A stretch of DNA of 64,000 nt, taken from positions 186,001 to 250,000 of the forward strand of contig NZ_WKJH01000002.1 of NCBI RefSeq assembly GCF_009674825.1, written 5' to 3'. Numbering within the stretch: the first letter of the stretch is position 1; every line of letters starts with the position of its first letter. This document shows positions 26,495-35,644 of this stretch, piece after piece. The position numbers and the translations under genes were made by a program. Under the pieces are notes generated by a model that did not search any database, had not been told where the DNA came from, and saw only the letters and a list, made by a program, of their open reading frames with translations. This stretch comes from Maribacter luteus (GTDB lineage: Bacteria; Bacteroidota; Bacteroidia; Flavobacteriales; Flavobacteriaceae).

Positions 26495-27010
26495 CTATTC
26501 TTCTTTGAACCAGCCTGAGTATTTTACGTACGCATTGGCAATCCTATCCACTTCCCCTGAACTCAACTCCGGACTAATATCCTTGATTTTTTTAGCAGGC
26601 ATACCTGCAAAAATAGTACCCTCTGGCACGTGGGTACCTTTGGTCAAAACCGCACCGGCGGCAATGATACTATTACTCTCTACCACGCAATCATCCATGA
26701 TGATGCTACCCATACCTACCAGAACGTTATCTTTTATGGTGCAACCATGCACCAGGGCATTGTGGCCTATAGATACGTTGTTCCCGATGGTCGTAGGCGA
26801 TTTCTCGTACGTACAATGCACCACGGCACCATCTTGAACGTTGACTTTGTTTCCCATTTTGATAAAATGCACGTCTCCTCTTAAAACCGCATTGAACCAA
26901 ACACTACATTGATCGCCCATGGTCACTTCGCCCACTATGGTCGCATTTTCCGCAATAAAGCAATCTTCTCCTATAACCGGGGTCTTGCCCCTAACCGATT
27001 TAATTAACAT
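26495..27010 (-). CDS. Gamma-carbonic anhydrase-like hexapeptide protein (YrdA/PaaY type)
   Basis: A 171-residue left-handed beta-helix protein. The metal-binding histidines of the family are in GAVVHCTYEK and IGHNALVHGC, and the end FAGMPAKKIKDIS is typical. Related proteins bind zinc or another metal; some hydrate CO2, others act as thioesterases or have no known activity. It ends within one operon-like run after the LytTR regulator (start 29 bp away), but a shared role is not evident. Confidence 0.9.
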   Translation of the reverse strand: MLIKSVRGKTPVIGEDCFIAENATIVGEVTMGDQCSVWFNAVLRGDVHFIKMGNKVNVQDGAVVHCTYEKSPTTIGNNVSIGHNALVHGCTIKDNVLVGMGSIIMDDCVVESNSIIAAGAVLTKGTHVPEGTIFAGMPAKKIKDISPELSSGEVDRIANAYVKYSGWFKEE

Positions 27011-27038
27011 TGGTTGTATCGTATTTTTATTTTACAGT

Positions 27039-27767
27039 TCAAAAATACGCCAATAATTCCTTCTTTTTAGATGCTGAAACCAAAAGTTCCTTCCCATTTG
27101 AGACCACCACACTGCCCCCTTTTCCCTTCCGGTATTTAACGACCTCGTTTACATTCACCAAATAAGATTTATGGATTCTCGCAAAAGGATACTGCGAAAG
27201 TGCTTCCTCAAAATATTTTAAGGTCTTGCTCACCAGGATCTTCTTTTTTTCAAGATGGATTTCGGTATAGTTGTCATCGGCCTTACAATACAGGATATCG
27301 TTTACGTTCAAAACCTGGAAACCATCTTGCTGAGGCAAGGTTATCTTACCCTCAACACTTGGCAATTGGGCATTCAATACTTGGTCTTCCAACGCGGTTT
27401 CTTTTGTTTTAATGTCGGAAACGTAGGCTACCGCCTTAATCAATTCATCAATATTGATGGGTTTCATTAAATAATAGGCCGCATGATTATTCAACGCTTC
27501 CATGGCATATTGGTTGTAGGCCGTAACGAATACGGTTTCAAAATCCCGATCGGGTAATTGATCCAAAAGGTCAAAAGCATTGCCATAGGGCATCTCTACA
27601 TCAAGAAAAACCAGATCCAACTCATTCTGTTGAATAAAAGCCAGCGCCTCTTTTATTGATGCGGCTTCTCCCAAAACCGTTACATTTTCACAATATTTAG
27701 ACAAATAGTTCTGAAGAATCTCCCTACTATTGGCCTCATCTTCGACAATAAGTGCTTTTAAATTCAT
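27039..27767 (-). CDS. LytTR-family response regulator
   Basis: A 242-residue regulator with an N-terminal receiver domain (acidic pocket EDE at 9-11, phosphorylated Asp56 in VFLDVEMP) and a C-terminal LytTR DNA-binding domain (about 140-242; DNYTEIHLEKKKILVSKTL, ARIHKSYLVNVNEV). It starts within the last 4 bp of the histidine kinase gene (ATGA overlap), so the two form one two-component system. Targets cannot be predicted; such systems in Bacteroidota often control envelope genes. Confidence 0.95.
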   Translation of the reverse strand: MNLKALIVEDEANSREILQNYLSKYCENVTVLGEAASIKEALAFIQQNELDLVFLDVEMPYGNAFDLLDQLPDRDFETVFVTAYNQYAMEALNNHAAYYLMKPINIDELIKAVAYVSDIKTKETALEDQVLNAQLPSVEGKITLPQQDGFQVLNVNDILYCKADDNYTEIHLEKKKILVSKTLKYFEEALSQYPFARIHKSYLVNVNEVVKYRKGKGGSVVVSNGKELLVSASKKKELLAYF

Positions 27768-29974
27768 GTATCTTTCTTTAAAGTGAAGAGAACCCTGGTC
27801 CCTTGCCCGTCGCTATTGACATCGGTAATATGTACATCTACTTTGTCTTTGTACATCTCATTGAGAATGGCGATTCTTTTTCTGATATTACCCATTCCCT
27901 TCGATTTTTGTTTTTTCTGGTTTTGGGTCTTTAATTCCGCTGATTTTTTCCTGCCGATCCCATCATCCTCAATACTGATCTGAATAGTATCTTTCCCTTG
28001 ATGTTGTATTTGAATGTTCAAATGGCCTTTATCCTCTTTATAGCGCAATCCGTGCCAAATCGCATTTTCGATATAAGGTTGTAGGAGCATGGGCGGAATC
28101 CAGTAACTATCTATATCTATGGACTTGTCTACATCTATCTTATAATCGAACTTATCCGGAAAACGGGAATGTTCCAATTTCACATAAAGTCGAAGTAGTT
28201 CCAACTCTTTGGACAATGGGATGAAATCCTCTTCGGAATTATCCAAAACGGCCCGCATCAAGGTTGAAAACTCACTCAAGAACCTATTGGCACTTCGCTC
28301 ATCACTTTTTGCGATATAACTGTTTACCGAGTTCAAGGCATTGAAAATAAAATGCGGGTTCATTTGTGACCGCAAGGATTTAAGGGCCAAAAGGTTATTG
28401 GCCAATTTTTGTTGCTGGTTGCTCCTATAAAAAAAGAAGGCTGCCAAACCCATCAACAACAAACCGAAAAGTAGGGAATAGATGACCCAATTCTTTCTTT
28501 TGTTGCTCTCCTCTTGCAATTGCTGTCCGGTTACCGCCAAATCGTATTTACTTTGGGACAACTGCCGCTCTTGCTCCAGGCCGTCAATACGGCTTTGCTT
28601 TGACGCGATTTCACGATTCAGCCTCGCTGCCCGCGAAATTTCCTGCTCTTTACGTATATACAAGGTATCCACGACGGCCACATAGTCCTGATACGTCGCC
28701 AGGGCCTTGTTGAATTCCCCTTTGTACTCATACACCTCCGATAACTTTCGGGTGGCATCTTTTTGAATGACCAAGTCATCGTCAATATCTGCCTCAACGA
28801 TACTTTTCTGAAGATAGGGAATGGCCTCGTCATAATCATCCTTTGCAATATAGGCATTGGCGATCTTATAATTAATCCGCTGGGAGGTGATGGAATCCAA
28901 AGATTCCGGTTTGTCTACAGCGACCTTTGATTCTACCGACAATTCCCCAAGCTCGTTCAAACTTTGTTTCCGCAATTGAATTTCCTCATCGTACCTATTC
29001 TTTTTATTATAGAAATCGGCCACTTTTTCCTTTTCCTGGATGGATCGCTGTGGAGCTTGTTGTTTAGCCAATTTCAACGAATTGGAGTAATACCCTTCCG
29101 CCTCTACATTCCTATTGTCCTTGACAAAGGCATCGGCAATCTTGGAATTCAGGTCGGTCACCTTTGGTGTAATTTGGTTTTTTTCGGCAATTGTCAACCC
29201 TTCCCTATAAAAAGCCACGGCCTTGTCATTATTTCCCATTCCCAAATAAGCATCTCCCAAATATTCATAAAGCCGCACTTTCTGATAGGGCACTATTTTC
29301 CTCTCTTTTAAAAGCGGGGTCAACGTTTTTTCGGCATTTTCAAAATCCTTGTTCGCGACATAGGCCCTACCCAACAAAAAGGAAGTCCGGTCGCTTTCTT
29401 GGGCCTCCAAGGCATCTAAATAACTGGAAATGGCCAAATCGTACTGTTTATGAAAATAATAGACCTCGCCCAAAGTGGTCAAGGATTGTGAGAGTTCTGC
29501 CTTATCTCCCCTTTGATTCAATTGTGCCAGGGATTTAGTGATAAAATCTATACTCTTTTCTATATCGGTCTTTTTATAGTAATTGGCCGAATCTAAAAAG
29601 ACGGCGTGCAACGACACCTCACTTTTGGTACTTTTACGACTGCTGTAGCTGTTTTCCCTTTTCCCGGAATATCCTTTGACCTTCACATCTACATCCTCAC
29701 TACTGCGAACACGATACCTTACCGTTTCGAAATGGGGGCTCTGAAAAACCAGTTCTTCACCTATGGTCACCTCTATTTTAAACTCCCCAAAGGCATTCGT
29801 CAACGTATAGGCCCCTGAATTCGTTGACACCTCTACACCAGTTATCGGGGAACCGTCCTCGAATCCCTTAACAGTTCCCTTTACCCCAATCTTGTTTTGG
29901 GCAGATCCTATTTGGGGAATACATGTAAAGATCCCGAAAAGGAGTATCGCAAGTATGTGGTTTATTCTATTCAT
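27764..29974 (-). CDS. LytS-type sensor histidine kinase with carboxypeptidase-regulatory-like and TPR sensor
   Basis: A 736-residue kinase. After a signal peptide (1-25, ending GSAQ) comes a beta-sandwich like the carboxypeptidase D regulatory domain (about 29-100, VKGTVKGFEDGSPITGVEVS), periplasmic TPR repeats (about 125-440), a coiled coil (440-495), one membrane helix (496-516) and a His_kinase domain with phosphorylated His541 in MNPHFIFNALNSV. The ATPase part has NAIWHGLRYK and DDGIGRK. It overlaps its response regulator by 4 bp. The beta-sandwich is usually found on outer-membrane or surface proteins, which is unusual on a kinase. Confidence 0.95.
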   Translation of the reverse strand: MNRINHILAILLFGIFTCIPQIGSAQNKIGVKGTVKGFEDGSPITGVEVSTNSGAYTLTNAFGEFKIEVTIGEELVFQSPHFETVRYRVRSSEDVDVKVKGYSGKRENSYSSRKSTKSEVSLHAVFLDSANYYKKTDIEKSIDFITKSLAQLNQRGDKAELSQSLTTLGEVYYFHKQYDLAISSYLDALEAQESDRTSFLLGRAYVANKDFENAEKTLTPLLKERKIVPYQKVRLYEYLGDAYLGMGNNDKAVAFYREGLTIAEKNQITPKVTDLNSKIADAFVKDNRNVEAEGYYSNSLKLAKQQAPQRSIQEKEKVADFYNKKNRYDEEIQLRKQSLNELGELSVESKVAVDKPESLDSITSQRINYKIANAYIAKDDYDEAIPYLQKSIVEADIDDDLVIQKDATRKLSEVYEYKGEFNKALATYQDYVAVVDTLYIRKEQEISRAARLNREIASKQSRIDGLEQERQLSQSKYDLAVTGQQLQEESNKRKNWVIYSLLFGLLLMGLAAFFFYRSNQQQKLANNLLALKSLRSQMNPHFIFNALNSVNSYIAKSDERSANRFLSEFSTLMRAVLDNSEEDFIPLSKELELLRLYVKLEHSRFPDKFDYKIDVDKSIDIDSYWIPPMLLQPYIENAIWHGLRYKEDKGHLNIQIQHQGKDTIQISIEDDGIGRKKSAELKTQNQKKQKSKGMGNIRKRIAILNEMYKDKVDVHITDVNSDGQGTRVLFTLKKDT

Positions 29975-30166
29975 CTATTATGAAATACAACGTAAACTTA
30001 GCTGATTTATGCGGCAATAAAAAATGCCCAAACAGCCAAAATAAGCAATATGAAGGCTAAAATACAGCCTTTACAAAACCAAAGGGACGCTTTACTCATT
30101 GAAATGGCGATTTAACTCATTCCCCATTTTTTTTCAAAACATCAGGAAATACTTTTATCCCATAAA
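29975..30166. other. Divergent promoter region, kinase versus DUF4349 gene
   Basis: About 190 bp of divergent upstream sequence. It contains a small AAGGCT/AGCCTT inverted repeat near 30052-30070 that might be an operator. TAAGTTTA on the minus strand and TACTTTTA on the plus strand are each one base from the -7 consensus, without good -33 partners. Confidence 0.35.
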
Positions 30167-31024
30167 ATGACACAATCAGACATGAAAACAACCTTGAAAA
30201 ATAAAATCGGAAAACTATCATTGGGACTTAGCATAGGGTTTATCATCCTGTTCATATTTCGTCTTACTACGGAAAAGGAAGAAACCGTTGTTGCAACACC
30301 CATCTTCCAACAAACCGAATCTTTAGAGTCAAACCTTGAAATACGTAAAAACTACGCCACCAAAAGACATAGTGTAGCACTGGGACAAGCCCCTATGCTA
30401 GTAGACCAGAAATACGAAAAAATCGCAGATATACAATCAATATCAACTGTCTTTGACCGTGATGAAGACCAGTTACGTAAATATGTAGCCGATTATAATG
30501 GACTTATACAGTTCGAAAATAAAAATGGAAATTCCGGTTATCGCAGTTTAAACCTCACCATTGGCGTACCTCCAGAGCATTTCGATGCCATTTACCAACA
30601 ACTAATCCAGATAGGCACCATACAAGCCAAGCAAATTACCAAGAAGGACAAAACCAATGAGTACAAGGAGCTACGCGCCAAAAAACTGTCGCTCGAAAAG
30701 ATAAGGACCTCCTTGATCAACCTTAAGGCAGAAGGAGGACGAATCGAGGAATACATTCAATTAGAGAACAGGATACTCGAAATAGAACAACAACTACAGG
30801 CCTTGGGTGTGAGTTTGGGGAATTTTGATGAGGAAAATGAATTCTGTACCGTAAAATTCTCACTAACCGAAAGAAAGGTTACCCATACCGATTTATCACA
30901 AAGGATAATCTCGGCCTTTTTATGGACACTGTCCACCTACCTACAACTAATGACCGTCTTACTATTAATAGCAGGTTTCTCCTATTTAATTGTTTCAACC
31001 ATAGAGAAACTCAGAAAAAAATAA
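30167..31024 (+). CDS. DUF4349 membrane protein
   Basis: A 285-residue protein with an N-terminal membrane helix (about 18-33), an extracytoplasmic domain, a coiled coil (about 170-215, EYKELRAKKLSLEKIRTSL) and a C-terminal membrane helix (about 255-280). The block RSLNLTIGVPPEHFDAIYQQLIQIG identifies DUF4349. Its role is unknown; the layout suggests a trimeric or dimeric envelope rod. A start at 30182 is possible. It is 52 bp before a VWA gene and probably cotranscribed. Confidence 0.85.
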   Translation: MTQSDMKTTLKNKIGKLSLGLSIGFIILFIFRLTTEKEETVVATPIFQQTESLESNLEIRKNYATKRHSVALGQAPMLVDQKYEKIADIQSISTVFDRDEDQLRKYVADYNGLIQFENKNGNSGYRSLNLTIGVPPEHFDAIYQQLIQIGTIQAKQITKKDKTNEYKELRAKKLSLEKIRTSLINLKAEGGRIEEYIQLENRILEIEQQLQALGVSLGNFDEENEFCTVKFSLTERKVTHTDLSQRIISAFLWTLSTYLQLMTVLLLIAGFSYLIVSTIEKLRKK

Positions 31025-31076
31025 TTGAAACATAACCGATTTCCACTTCGTGGGAAATAAAACAAAAAAGAATATC

Positions 31077-32261
31077 ATGAAAAAAGTACATCGCATTTTA
31101 GGAATTTGCCTTTTGGCAGCAACGGTCAACACGGCGTATGCCTGTGAATTGACCCCGAAAAAAAGTAAAATCGAACCCATCATCGCCCAAGCGACCATTA
31201 CCCATAAAAAGGAAAAAGCGGACAACAATACCGTTAAGATCGCCCTGTTATTAGACACTAGTAACAGTATGGACGGATTGATAAATCAGGCCAAATCACA
31301 ACTCTGGGATATCGTAAACAAGTTTACACATGCCAAATGCGGCAATGATTCGCGTCCGCAACTGCAAATAGCACTCTACCAATACGGCAATGATAACCTT
31401 TCTTCAAAAGAAGGGTATATTCAACAAGTGTTGGATTTCAGCAATGACCTGGATGAAATCTCGGAAAAACTATTTTCCTTGACCACTAATGGAGGTGAGG
31501 AATATTGCGGCCAGGTGATACAAACTTCTTTAAAACAATTGGACTGGGGCAAAAACCCCGACAATTTAAAGATGATCTTCATTGCCGGAAACGAACCCTT
31601 TACACAAGGAAAATTAAACTATAAGGATGCCGTGACCAATGCCACTGAAAAAGATGTGGTGGTCAATACCATTTTCTGCGGTAATTATGAACAAGGCATA
31701 AATGGCGATTGGAAAAAAGGAGCCACCTTGACCGGAGGGGAATACATGGCCATTGACCATAACAAGCGTATAGTGCATATAGACACACCTTATGATGACA
31801 TCATAATTAAATTGAACGGTAAATTGAACAAAACCTATATATCCTATGGTAGTCTCGGCGCCTCTAAAATGGCCATGCAAGCCGAACAGGACGCTAATGC
31901 CGAAGCATTGGAAGAAACGGTCATCGTTAAAAGAGCGGTGAGTAAAAGCTCTAGAATGTACAAGAATTCATCGTGGGACTTGGTCGATGCTATGGATGAC
32001 AAGGATTTTGATGTTTCAGAAATCAAAAAAGAACAATTACCCGCAGAACTACAAGGGAAATCAACATCTGAAATAGAGCGTTATATCGAAACAAAAAAGA
32101 GAGAACGTGCCGATATCCAAAAAGAGATACAGGAACTCAATTCGAAACGCGAGGTTTATATTGCCGAAAACCAAAAAGAGAATGCTAAAGGCGAATTGGA
32201 AAACGCCATGCTGGAAGCCATTAAAAAACAAGCAGAAAAGAAAAACTATAAGTGGGATTAA
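31077..32261 (+). CDS. Secreted von Willebrand factor A domain protein
   Basis: About 394 residues from ATG 31077, chosen because it gives a signal peptide (MKKVHRILGICLLAATVNTAYA) ending at a cysteine, consistent with a lipoprotein or exported protein. The VWA domain (about 50-250) has a complete MIDAS site: DTSNSMDG, a conserved Thr in SLTTNGGEE, and GGEYMAI nearby. The C-terminal 100 residues form a charged coiled coil (RYIETKKRERADIQKEIQEL). Metal-dependent protein binding in the envelope is likely. It follows the DUF4349 gene and ends at a strong terminator. Confidence 0.85.
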   Translation: MKKVHRILGICLLAATVNTAYACELTPKKSKIEPIIAQATITHKKEKADNNTVKIALLLDTSNSMDGLINQAKSQLWDIVNKFTHAKCGNDSRPQLQIALYQYGNDNLSSKEGYIQQVLDFSNDLDEISEKLFSLTTNGGEEYCGQVIQTSLKQLDWGKNPDNLKMIFIAGNEPFTQGKLNYKDAVTNATEKDVVVNTIFCGNYEQGINGDWKKGATLTGGEYMAIDHNKRIVHIDTPYDDIIIKLNGKLNKTYISYGSLGASKMAMQAEQDANAEALEETVIVKRAVSKSSRMYKNSSWDLVDAMDDKDFDVSEIKKEQLPAELQGKSTSEIERYIETKKRERADIQKEIQELNSKREVYIAENQKENAKGELENAMLEAIKKQAEKKNYKWD

Positions 32262-32308
32262 TCACCTGTGGTCAATTCTTGAACTTATTTAGTTGGTGTT
32301 TGGTAAAG

Positions 32309-32342
32309 GGTCTATCCTCTAAAAAGGATAGGCCTTTTTTTA
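32309..32342 (+). terminator. Intrinsic terminator after the VWA gene
   Basis: GGTCTATCC at 32309-32317 pairs with GGATAGGCC at 32325-32333 (one G-T), followed by seven T residues. It ends plus-strand transcription just where the convergent PorP/SprF-like gene ends. Confidence 0.85.
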
Positions 32343-33332
32343 TTGTGCTGCAGGACAATAACAATCGTATCGACGCTCAGATTGCCCAAAATCGTACCCT
32401 AAGGTAATTTGATGGAACCCTCCATTATCAAAACGCACATCGCCCATTTGATAGGAATAGTTATACGAAATCATGAAGTTTTTGATGTTCGCGCCTATGA
32501 TCGGTGTAATCAATTGCAAACGTTGTTCGCCAAAAGACCCATCGACCAAGAACTGTGCCCCGTCGAAGCTTCTTCGATATGACAAGCCTCCCCAGATTCT
32601 TCCAAAATCTACATCTTTGTACACCTTCGCATTGATATCCATGGTTTTTTCCTCGGTGAACTCGGTCAATTGAAAAAGGACCGATGGTTCGTATTGCCAT
32701 TCGTTCTTACCAAAAACATATCCCGCAGAAATCAAGTACCTCCTCAGATTATCAAACTCAATGGCCGTATATAGATCCCTACCACTACCCAAGGCATTCA
32801 ATACAGAAAAATGGGCATAAAATTCCATAAGGCTATAAGACATGCCCAAGTCCACATTAAAATAACTGACACTGTTCTTACCTCCCGTTATAATGGGATC
32901 GGGAATAACCGAACGGAATTCGGTTTCATCCAAACTACTTTGCAATAATCCCCCACTGATCCCAAAAGACAATTGGTTCAAATAGCGGACATCGCCCCCT
33001 AATTTCAAGTGATGGGCATACGTCAACTTAAGTCCCGTTTGGGAATGGTAGCCATTGGCATCATTAAAGAATATGGCACCAACACCACTAGGGCTGTCCC
33101 CTAATCTAAAATTAGCGCTTAATGTCTGAAGGCTTGGAGCTTCATCAACCGAAAACCATTGTTTTCTAATGGTACCCCTAATTTTCCCACCTTCACCGAT
33201 ACCAGCCATTGAAGGGTAAACGAGATAGTAATTGTCCGACAAATAATCAAAATATACGGGAATACCCTCTTGTGCCATTGATTTAAGGCCAAAAGTTAAG
33301 ATGATAAACATTAAAACCAAACGAAGTTTCAT
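32340..33332 (-). CDS. PorP/SprF-family outer-membrane protein, orphan
   Basis: About 330 residues from the start at 33332, which gives a signal peptide (MKLRLVLMFIILTFGLKSMAQ). The family start is diverged (GIPVYFDYLSDNYYLVYPSMAG in place of the usual QYMFNPxxxNPAYAG), but the following GGKIRGTIRKQWFSVDEAP and the C-terminal YDFG strand pattern fit. Unlike the copy at 19924 it has no adjacent T9SS cargo or OmpA gene. Its partner would be encoded elsewhere. Confidence 0.85.
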   Translation of the reverse strand: MKLRLVLMFIILTFGLKSMAQEGIPVYFDYLSDNYYLVYPSMAGIGEGGKIRGTIRKQWFSVDEAPSLQTLSANFRLGDSPSGVGAIFFNDANGYHSQTGLKLTYAHHLKLGGDVRYLNQLSFGISGGLLQSSLDETEFRSVIPDPIITGGKNSVSYFNVDLGMSYSLMEFYAHFSVLNALGSGRDLYTAIEFDNLRRYLISAGYVFGKNEWQYEPSVLFQLTEFTEEKTMDINAKVYKDVDFGRIWGGLSYRRSFDGAQFLVDGSFGEQRLQLITPIIGANIKNFMISYNYSYQMGDVRFDNGGFHQITLGYDFGQSERRYDCYCPAAQ

Positions 33333-33430
33333 ATAGATAATGGGAATTGCTAATGTAAAATCGACCAAACATTACATATAACGGTTGAATCGCAACATTA
33401 TTATAATATACCAAAGTACTAATAAGTTCG

Positions 33431-33438
33431 TACTTTTG
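33431..33438 (+). promoter_or_regulatory. Candidate -7 promoter box for the Nfu gene
   Basis: TACTTTTG is a perfect TAnnTTTG box with only 15 bp to the chosen ATG at 33454, implying a very short leader. No TTG lies at the usual -33 distance. Confidence 0.45.
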
Positions 33439-33453
33439 CGGAAAACAAATTCT

Positions 33454-34356
33454 ATGAAAGCGTACTCAATAACTATTAAACAAACCAATAACCCTGCGGT
33501 TATAAAATTTGAGACCAACCATTTCATCACAAAAAACAATAACTACGAATTTAAAAATATAGATGAGGCCAAAAATTCCCCTTTGGCCCAGCAGCTGTTC
33601 CATCTCCCATTTATAAAAACCGTTTATATTTCGGGAAACTTTATTGGGCTAGAGCGCTACAATATTATCGAATGGACCGATGTAGAGGAGGAGGTCGCCC
33701 AGCAATTGACCGATTATTTGAATTCCGGTGAGCCTGTGGTCATCGAAGAGGAAAAAAGTAAAAAAGTCCCGATTACTGTATATGCCGAAGTAACACCGAA
33801 CCCTTCGGTAATGAAGTTCGTATGCAACAAGCGTATAGTACCCGCTACTTTCGAGTTCAAGAACATAGATGAGGCCAAAGACTCTAAATTGGCAAAACAG
33901 TTGTTCCAATTTCCTTTTGTAAAGGAAGTCTTCTTGGATGAAAATTATGTATCGGTCAGCAAATACGATGTGGCCGAATGGGAAGACATTACCATGGAGT
34001 TACGTGAAATGATACGTGAATTCTTAGCGGACGGAAATGAGGTAGTCTCTGAGCATAGTGTTTCGAATGCAAATTCCCTGACCGAAAAAACGTATTCCGC
34101 CGAAGATTTCATGGATGACACATCCAAACAGATCATAGATATACTGGAAGAATATGTAAAACCGGCCGTGGCCAGTGATGGAGGCAATATTCTTTTCCAA
34201 TCCTATGAATCGGAAAGCAAAACGGTAAACGTAATCCTACAAGGAGCCTGCAGCGGTTGCCCTTCTTCTACCTATACCTTGAAAAATGGCATTGAAACCA
34301 TGCTTAAGAACATGTTGGGAGATAAGGTGAATGAAGTCGTGGCCCTAAACGGTTGA
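33454..34356 (+). CDS. Nfu-type Fe-S cluster carrier with doubled N domain
   Basis: About 300 residues from 33454, the start consistent with the promoter box just upstream and with homologues beginning in an Nfu N domain. Two Nfu_N domains in tandem (about 1-85 and 105-190; both with EFKNIDEAKxSxLAxQLFxxPF) precede the NifU C-terminal domain, whose CSGCPSS motif binds a [4Fe-4S] cluster. Such proteins carry clusters to target enzymes. The second N domain keeps the TPNPSVMKF motif that the first has lost in part. Confidence 0.95.
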   Translation: MKAYSITIKQTNNPAVIKFETNHFITKNNNYEFKNIDEAKNSPLAQQLFHLPFIKTVYISGNFIGLERYNIIEWTDVEEEVAQQLTDYLNSGEPVVIEEEKSKKVPITVYAEVTPNPSVMKFVCNKRIVPATFEFKNIDEAKDSKLAKQLFQFPFVKEVFLDENYVSVSKYDVAEWEDITMELREMIREFLADGNEVVSEHSVSNANSLTEKTYSAEDFMDDTSKQIIDILEEYVKPAVASDGGNILFQSYESESKTVNVILQGACSGCPSSTYTLKNGIETMLKNMLGDKVNEVVALNG

Positions 34357-34395
34357 TTTTCCACAACTTGATTAGTCATTCTTCTTTTTATTCGT

Positions 34396-34403
34396 TAACT
34401 TTA
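34396..34403 (+). promoter_or_regulatory. Weak candidate promoter box for dodecin
   Basis: TAACTTTA is one base from TAnnTTTG and lies 25 bp after a TTG at 34368-34370, slightly longer than usual spacing. The dodecin ATG is at 34429. Confidence 0.3.
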
Positions 34404-34428
34404 AGAGAACAATTTAAAAACACTAATT

Positions 34429-34629
34429 ATGTCAGTTTTAAAAGTTATCGAAGTATTGGCCAATTCAGAAAAGAGTTGGGAAGATGCCACTAAAAAAGCG
34501 GTTGCAGAAGCATCCAAAAGTGTAAAAAACATACGTTCTGTCTATGTTCAGGACCAAAGTGCCAGTGTCAAGGATGGTGAAATATCCGATTTCCGGGTCA
34601 ATGTGAAAATCACTTTCGAAGTCAAATAA
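34429..34629 (+). CDS. Dodecin family flavin-binding protein
   Basis: A 66-residue protein matching dodecins in full length: SVLKVIEVLANSEKSWEDA, VAEASKSVKNIRSVYV and DFRVNVKITFEV. Dodecins assemble as dodecamers that store or buffer flavins in the cytoplasm. The gene is monocistronic, with its own terminator directly after. Confidence 0.93.
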   Translation: MSVLKVIEVLANSEKSWEDATKKAVAEASKSVKNIRSVYVQDQSASVKDGEISDFRVNVKITFEVK

Positions 34630-34652
34630 CCTTCGGCTTAAACGAATAATGG

Positions 34653-34679
34653 AAAGCGTCCTATTGGGACGCTTTTTTT
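34653..34679 (+). terminator. Intrinsic terminator after dodecin
   Basis: AAAGCGTCC at 34653-34661 pairs with GGACGCTTT at 34667-34675, followed by a run of T. It ends the dodecin transcript. Confidence 0.85.
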
Positions 34680-34807
34680 ATGGAATACAATATCTGCCCC
34701 CTGCTAAGACAGTTAGCGCAACCACGCTACAAGATTAACAATTGTTTAGTTCTTATAAATTGCCAAGGGATTGGAATTTTATTTTTTTTGCATGAAAATT
34801 AAGATAC

Positions 34808-35644
34808 ATGAAAATGATCAATGGTTACGAAGAAAGTATTACCAAAGCCCAAGAATGGTTATGGGAAGTTTTACCAGGGTTTGCCACCTCTATCATTACC
34901 GCCATATTGATTTTAATATTAGGATTATGGCTCATCAAATTCATCAACAGGATGGTCAGGAAATTCTTCAGTAGGGCGGATTACGACCCGTCTTTGGAGT
35001 CTTTCCTTCAGAGTTTTATCAATATTGGCCTTAAAATAGTGCTCTTTGTATTGGTCATTACCGAACTGGGCGTACAATCCTCTTCGTTGGTAGCCATGCT
35101 TGGTGCGGCAGGTCTGGCCATTGGTTTGGCCCTACAAGGTTCCTTGGCCAATTTTGCGGGCGGGGTACTTATTCTCGTATTTAAACCCTTTAAGTTGGGT
35201 GATTTCATCTCGGCCCAAGGTGTTGATGGCACGGTAAAGGAAATAACCATTTTCACGACTAAACTAAGCACTTTTGGAAACCAAATCGCCATAATACCCA
35301 ACGGACAACTGTCTAACAACAACATCATTAACTATAACGCACAAAGTACCCGAAGGGACAAGATTACGGTAGGTATTGGGTATAGCTCCAATATAAAGCA
35401 AGCAAAAGATATCTTACTCCAAATCTGTGCTGAAAACGAGGACATCCTTAAAGATCCGGCACCTGAAGTTTATGTTGGGGAATTGGCGGACAGCTCTGTT
35501 AACCTCTCATTGCGCTTTTGGGCAGAAAACGAAGTATTCTGGGCAGCGCATTTCAACGTTCTGGAAGAATTAAAAAACAGATTTGATGAAGCTGGAATAG
35601 AAATTCCTTTTCCACAAAGGGTCTTACACCAAGAGAAAGCTTAG
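34808..35644 (+). CDS. Small-conductance mechanosensitive channel, MscS family
   Basis: A 278-residue channel of standard MscS length. Membrane helices occupy about 17-43, 65-85 and 90-115; the pore helix and hinge are seen in GAAGLAIGLALQGSLANFAGGVLI. The beta domain follows (FKPFKLGDFISAQGVDGTVKEI, IPNGQLSNNNIINY). It releases solutes on hypo-osmotic shock from the inner membrane. It converges on tsaB with a 4-bp overlap of stop regions. Confidence 0.96.
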   Translation: MKMINGYEESITKAQEWLWEVLPGFATSIITAILILILGLWLIKFINRMVRKFFSRADYDPSLESFLQSFINIGLKIVLFVLVITELGVQSSSLVAMLGAAGLAIGLALQGSLANFAGGVLILVFKPFKLGDFISAQGVDGTVKEITIFTTKLSTFGNQIAIIPNGQLSNNNIINYNAQSTRRDKITVGIGYSSNIKQAKDILLQICAENEDILKDPAPEVYVGELADSSVNLSLRFWAENEVFWAAHFNVLEELKNRFDEAGIEIPFPQRVLHQEKA

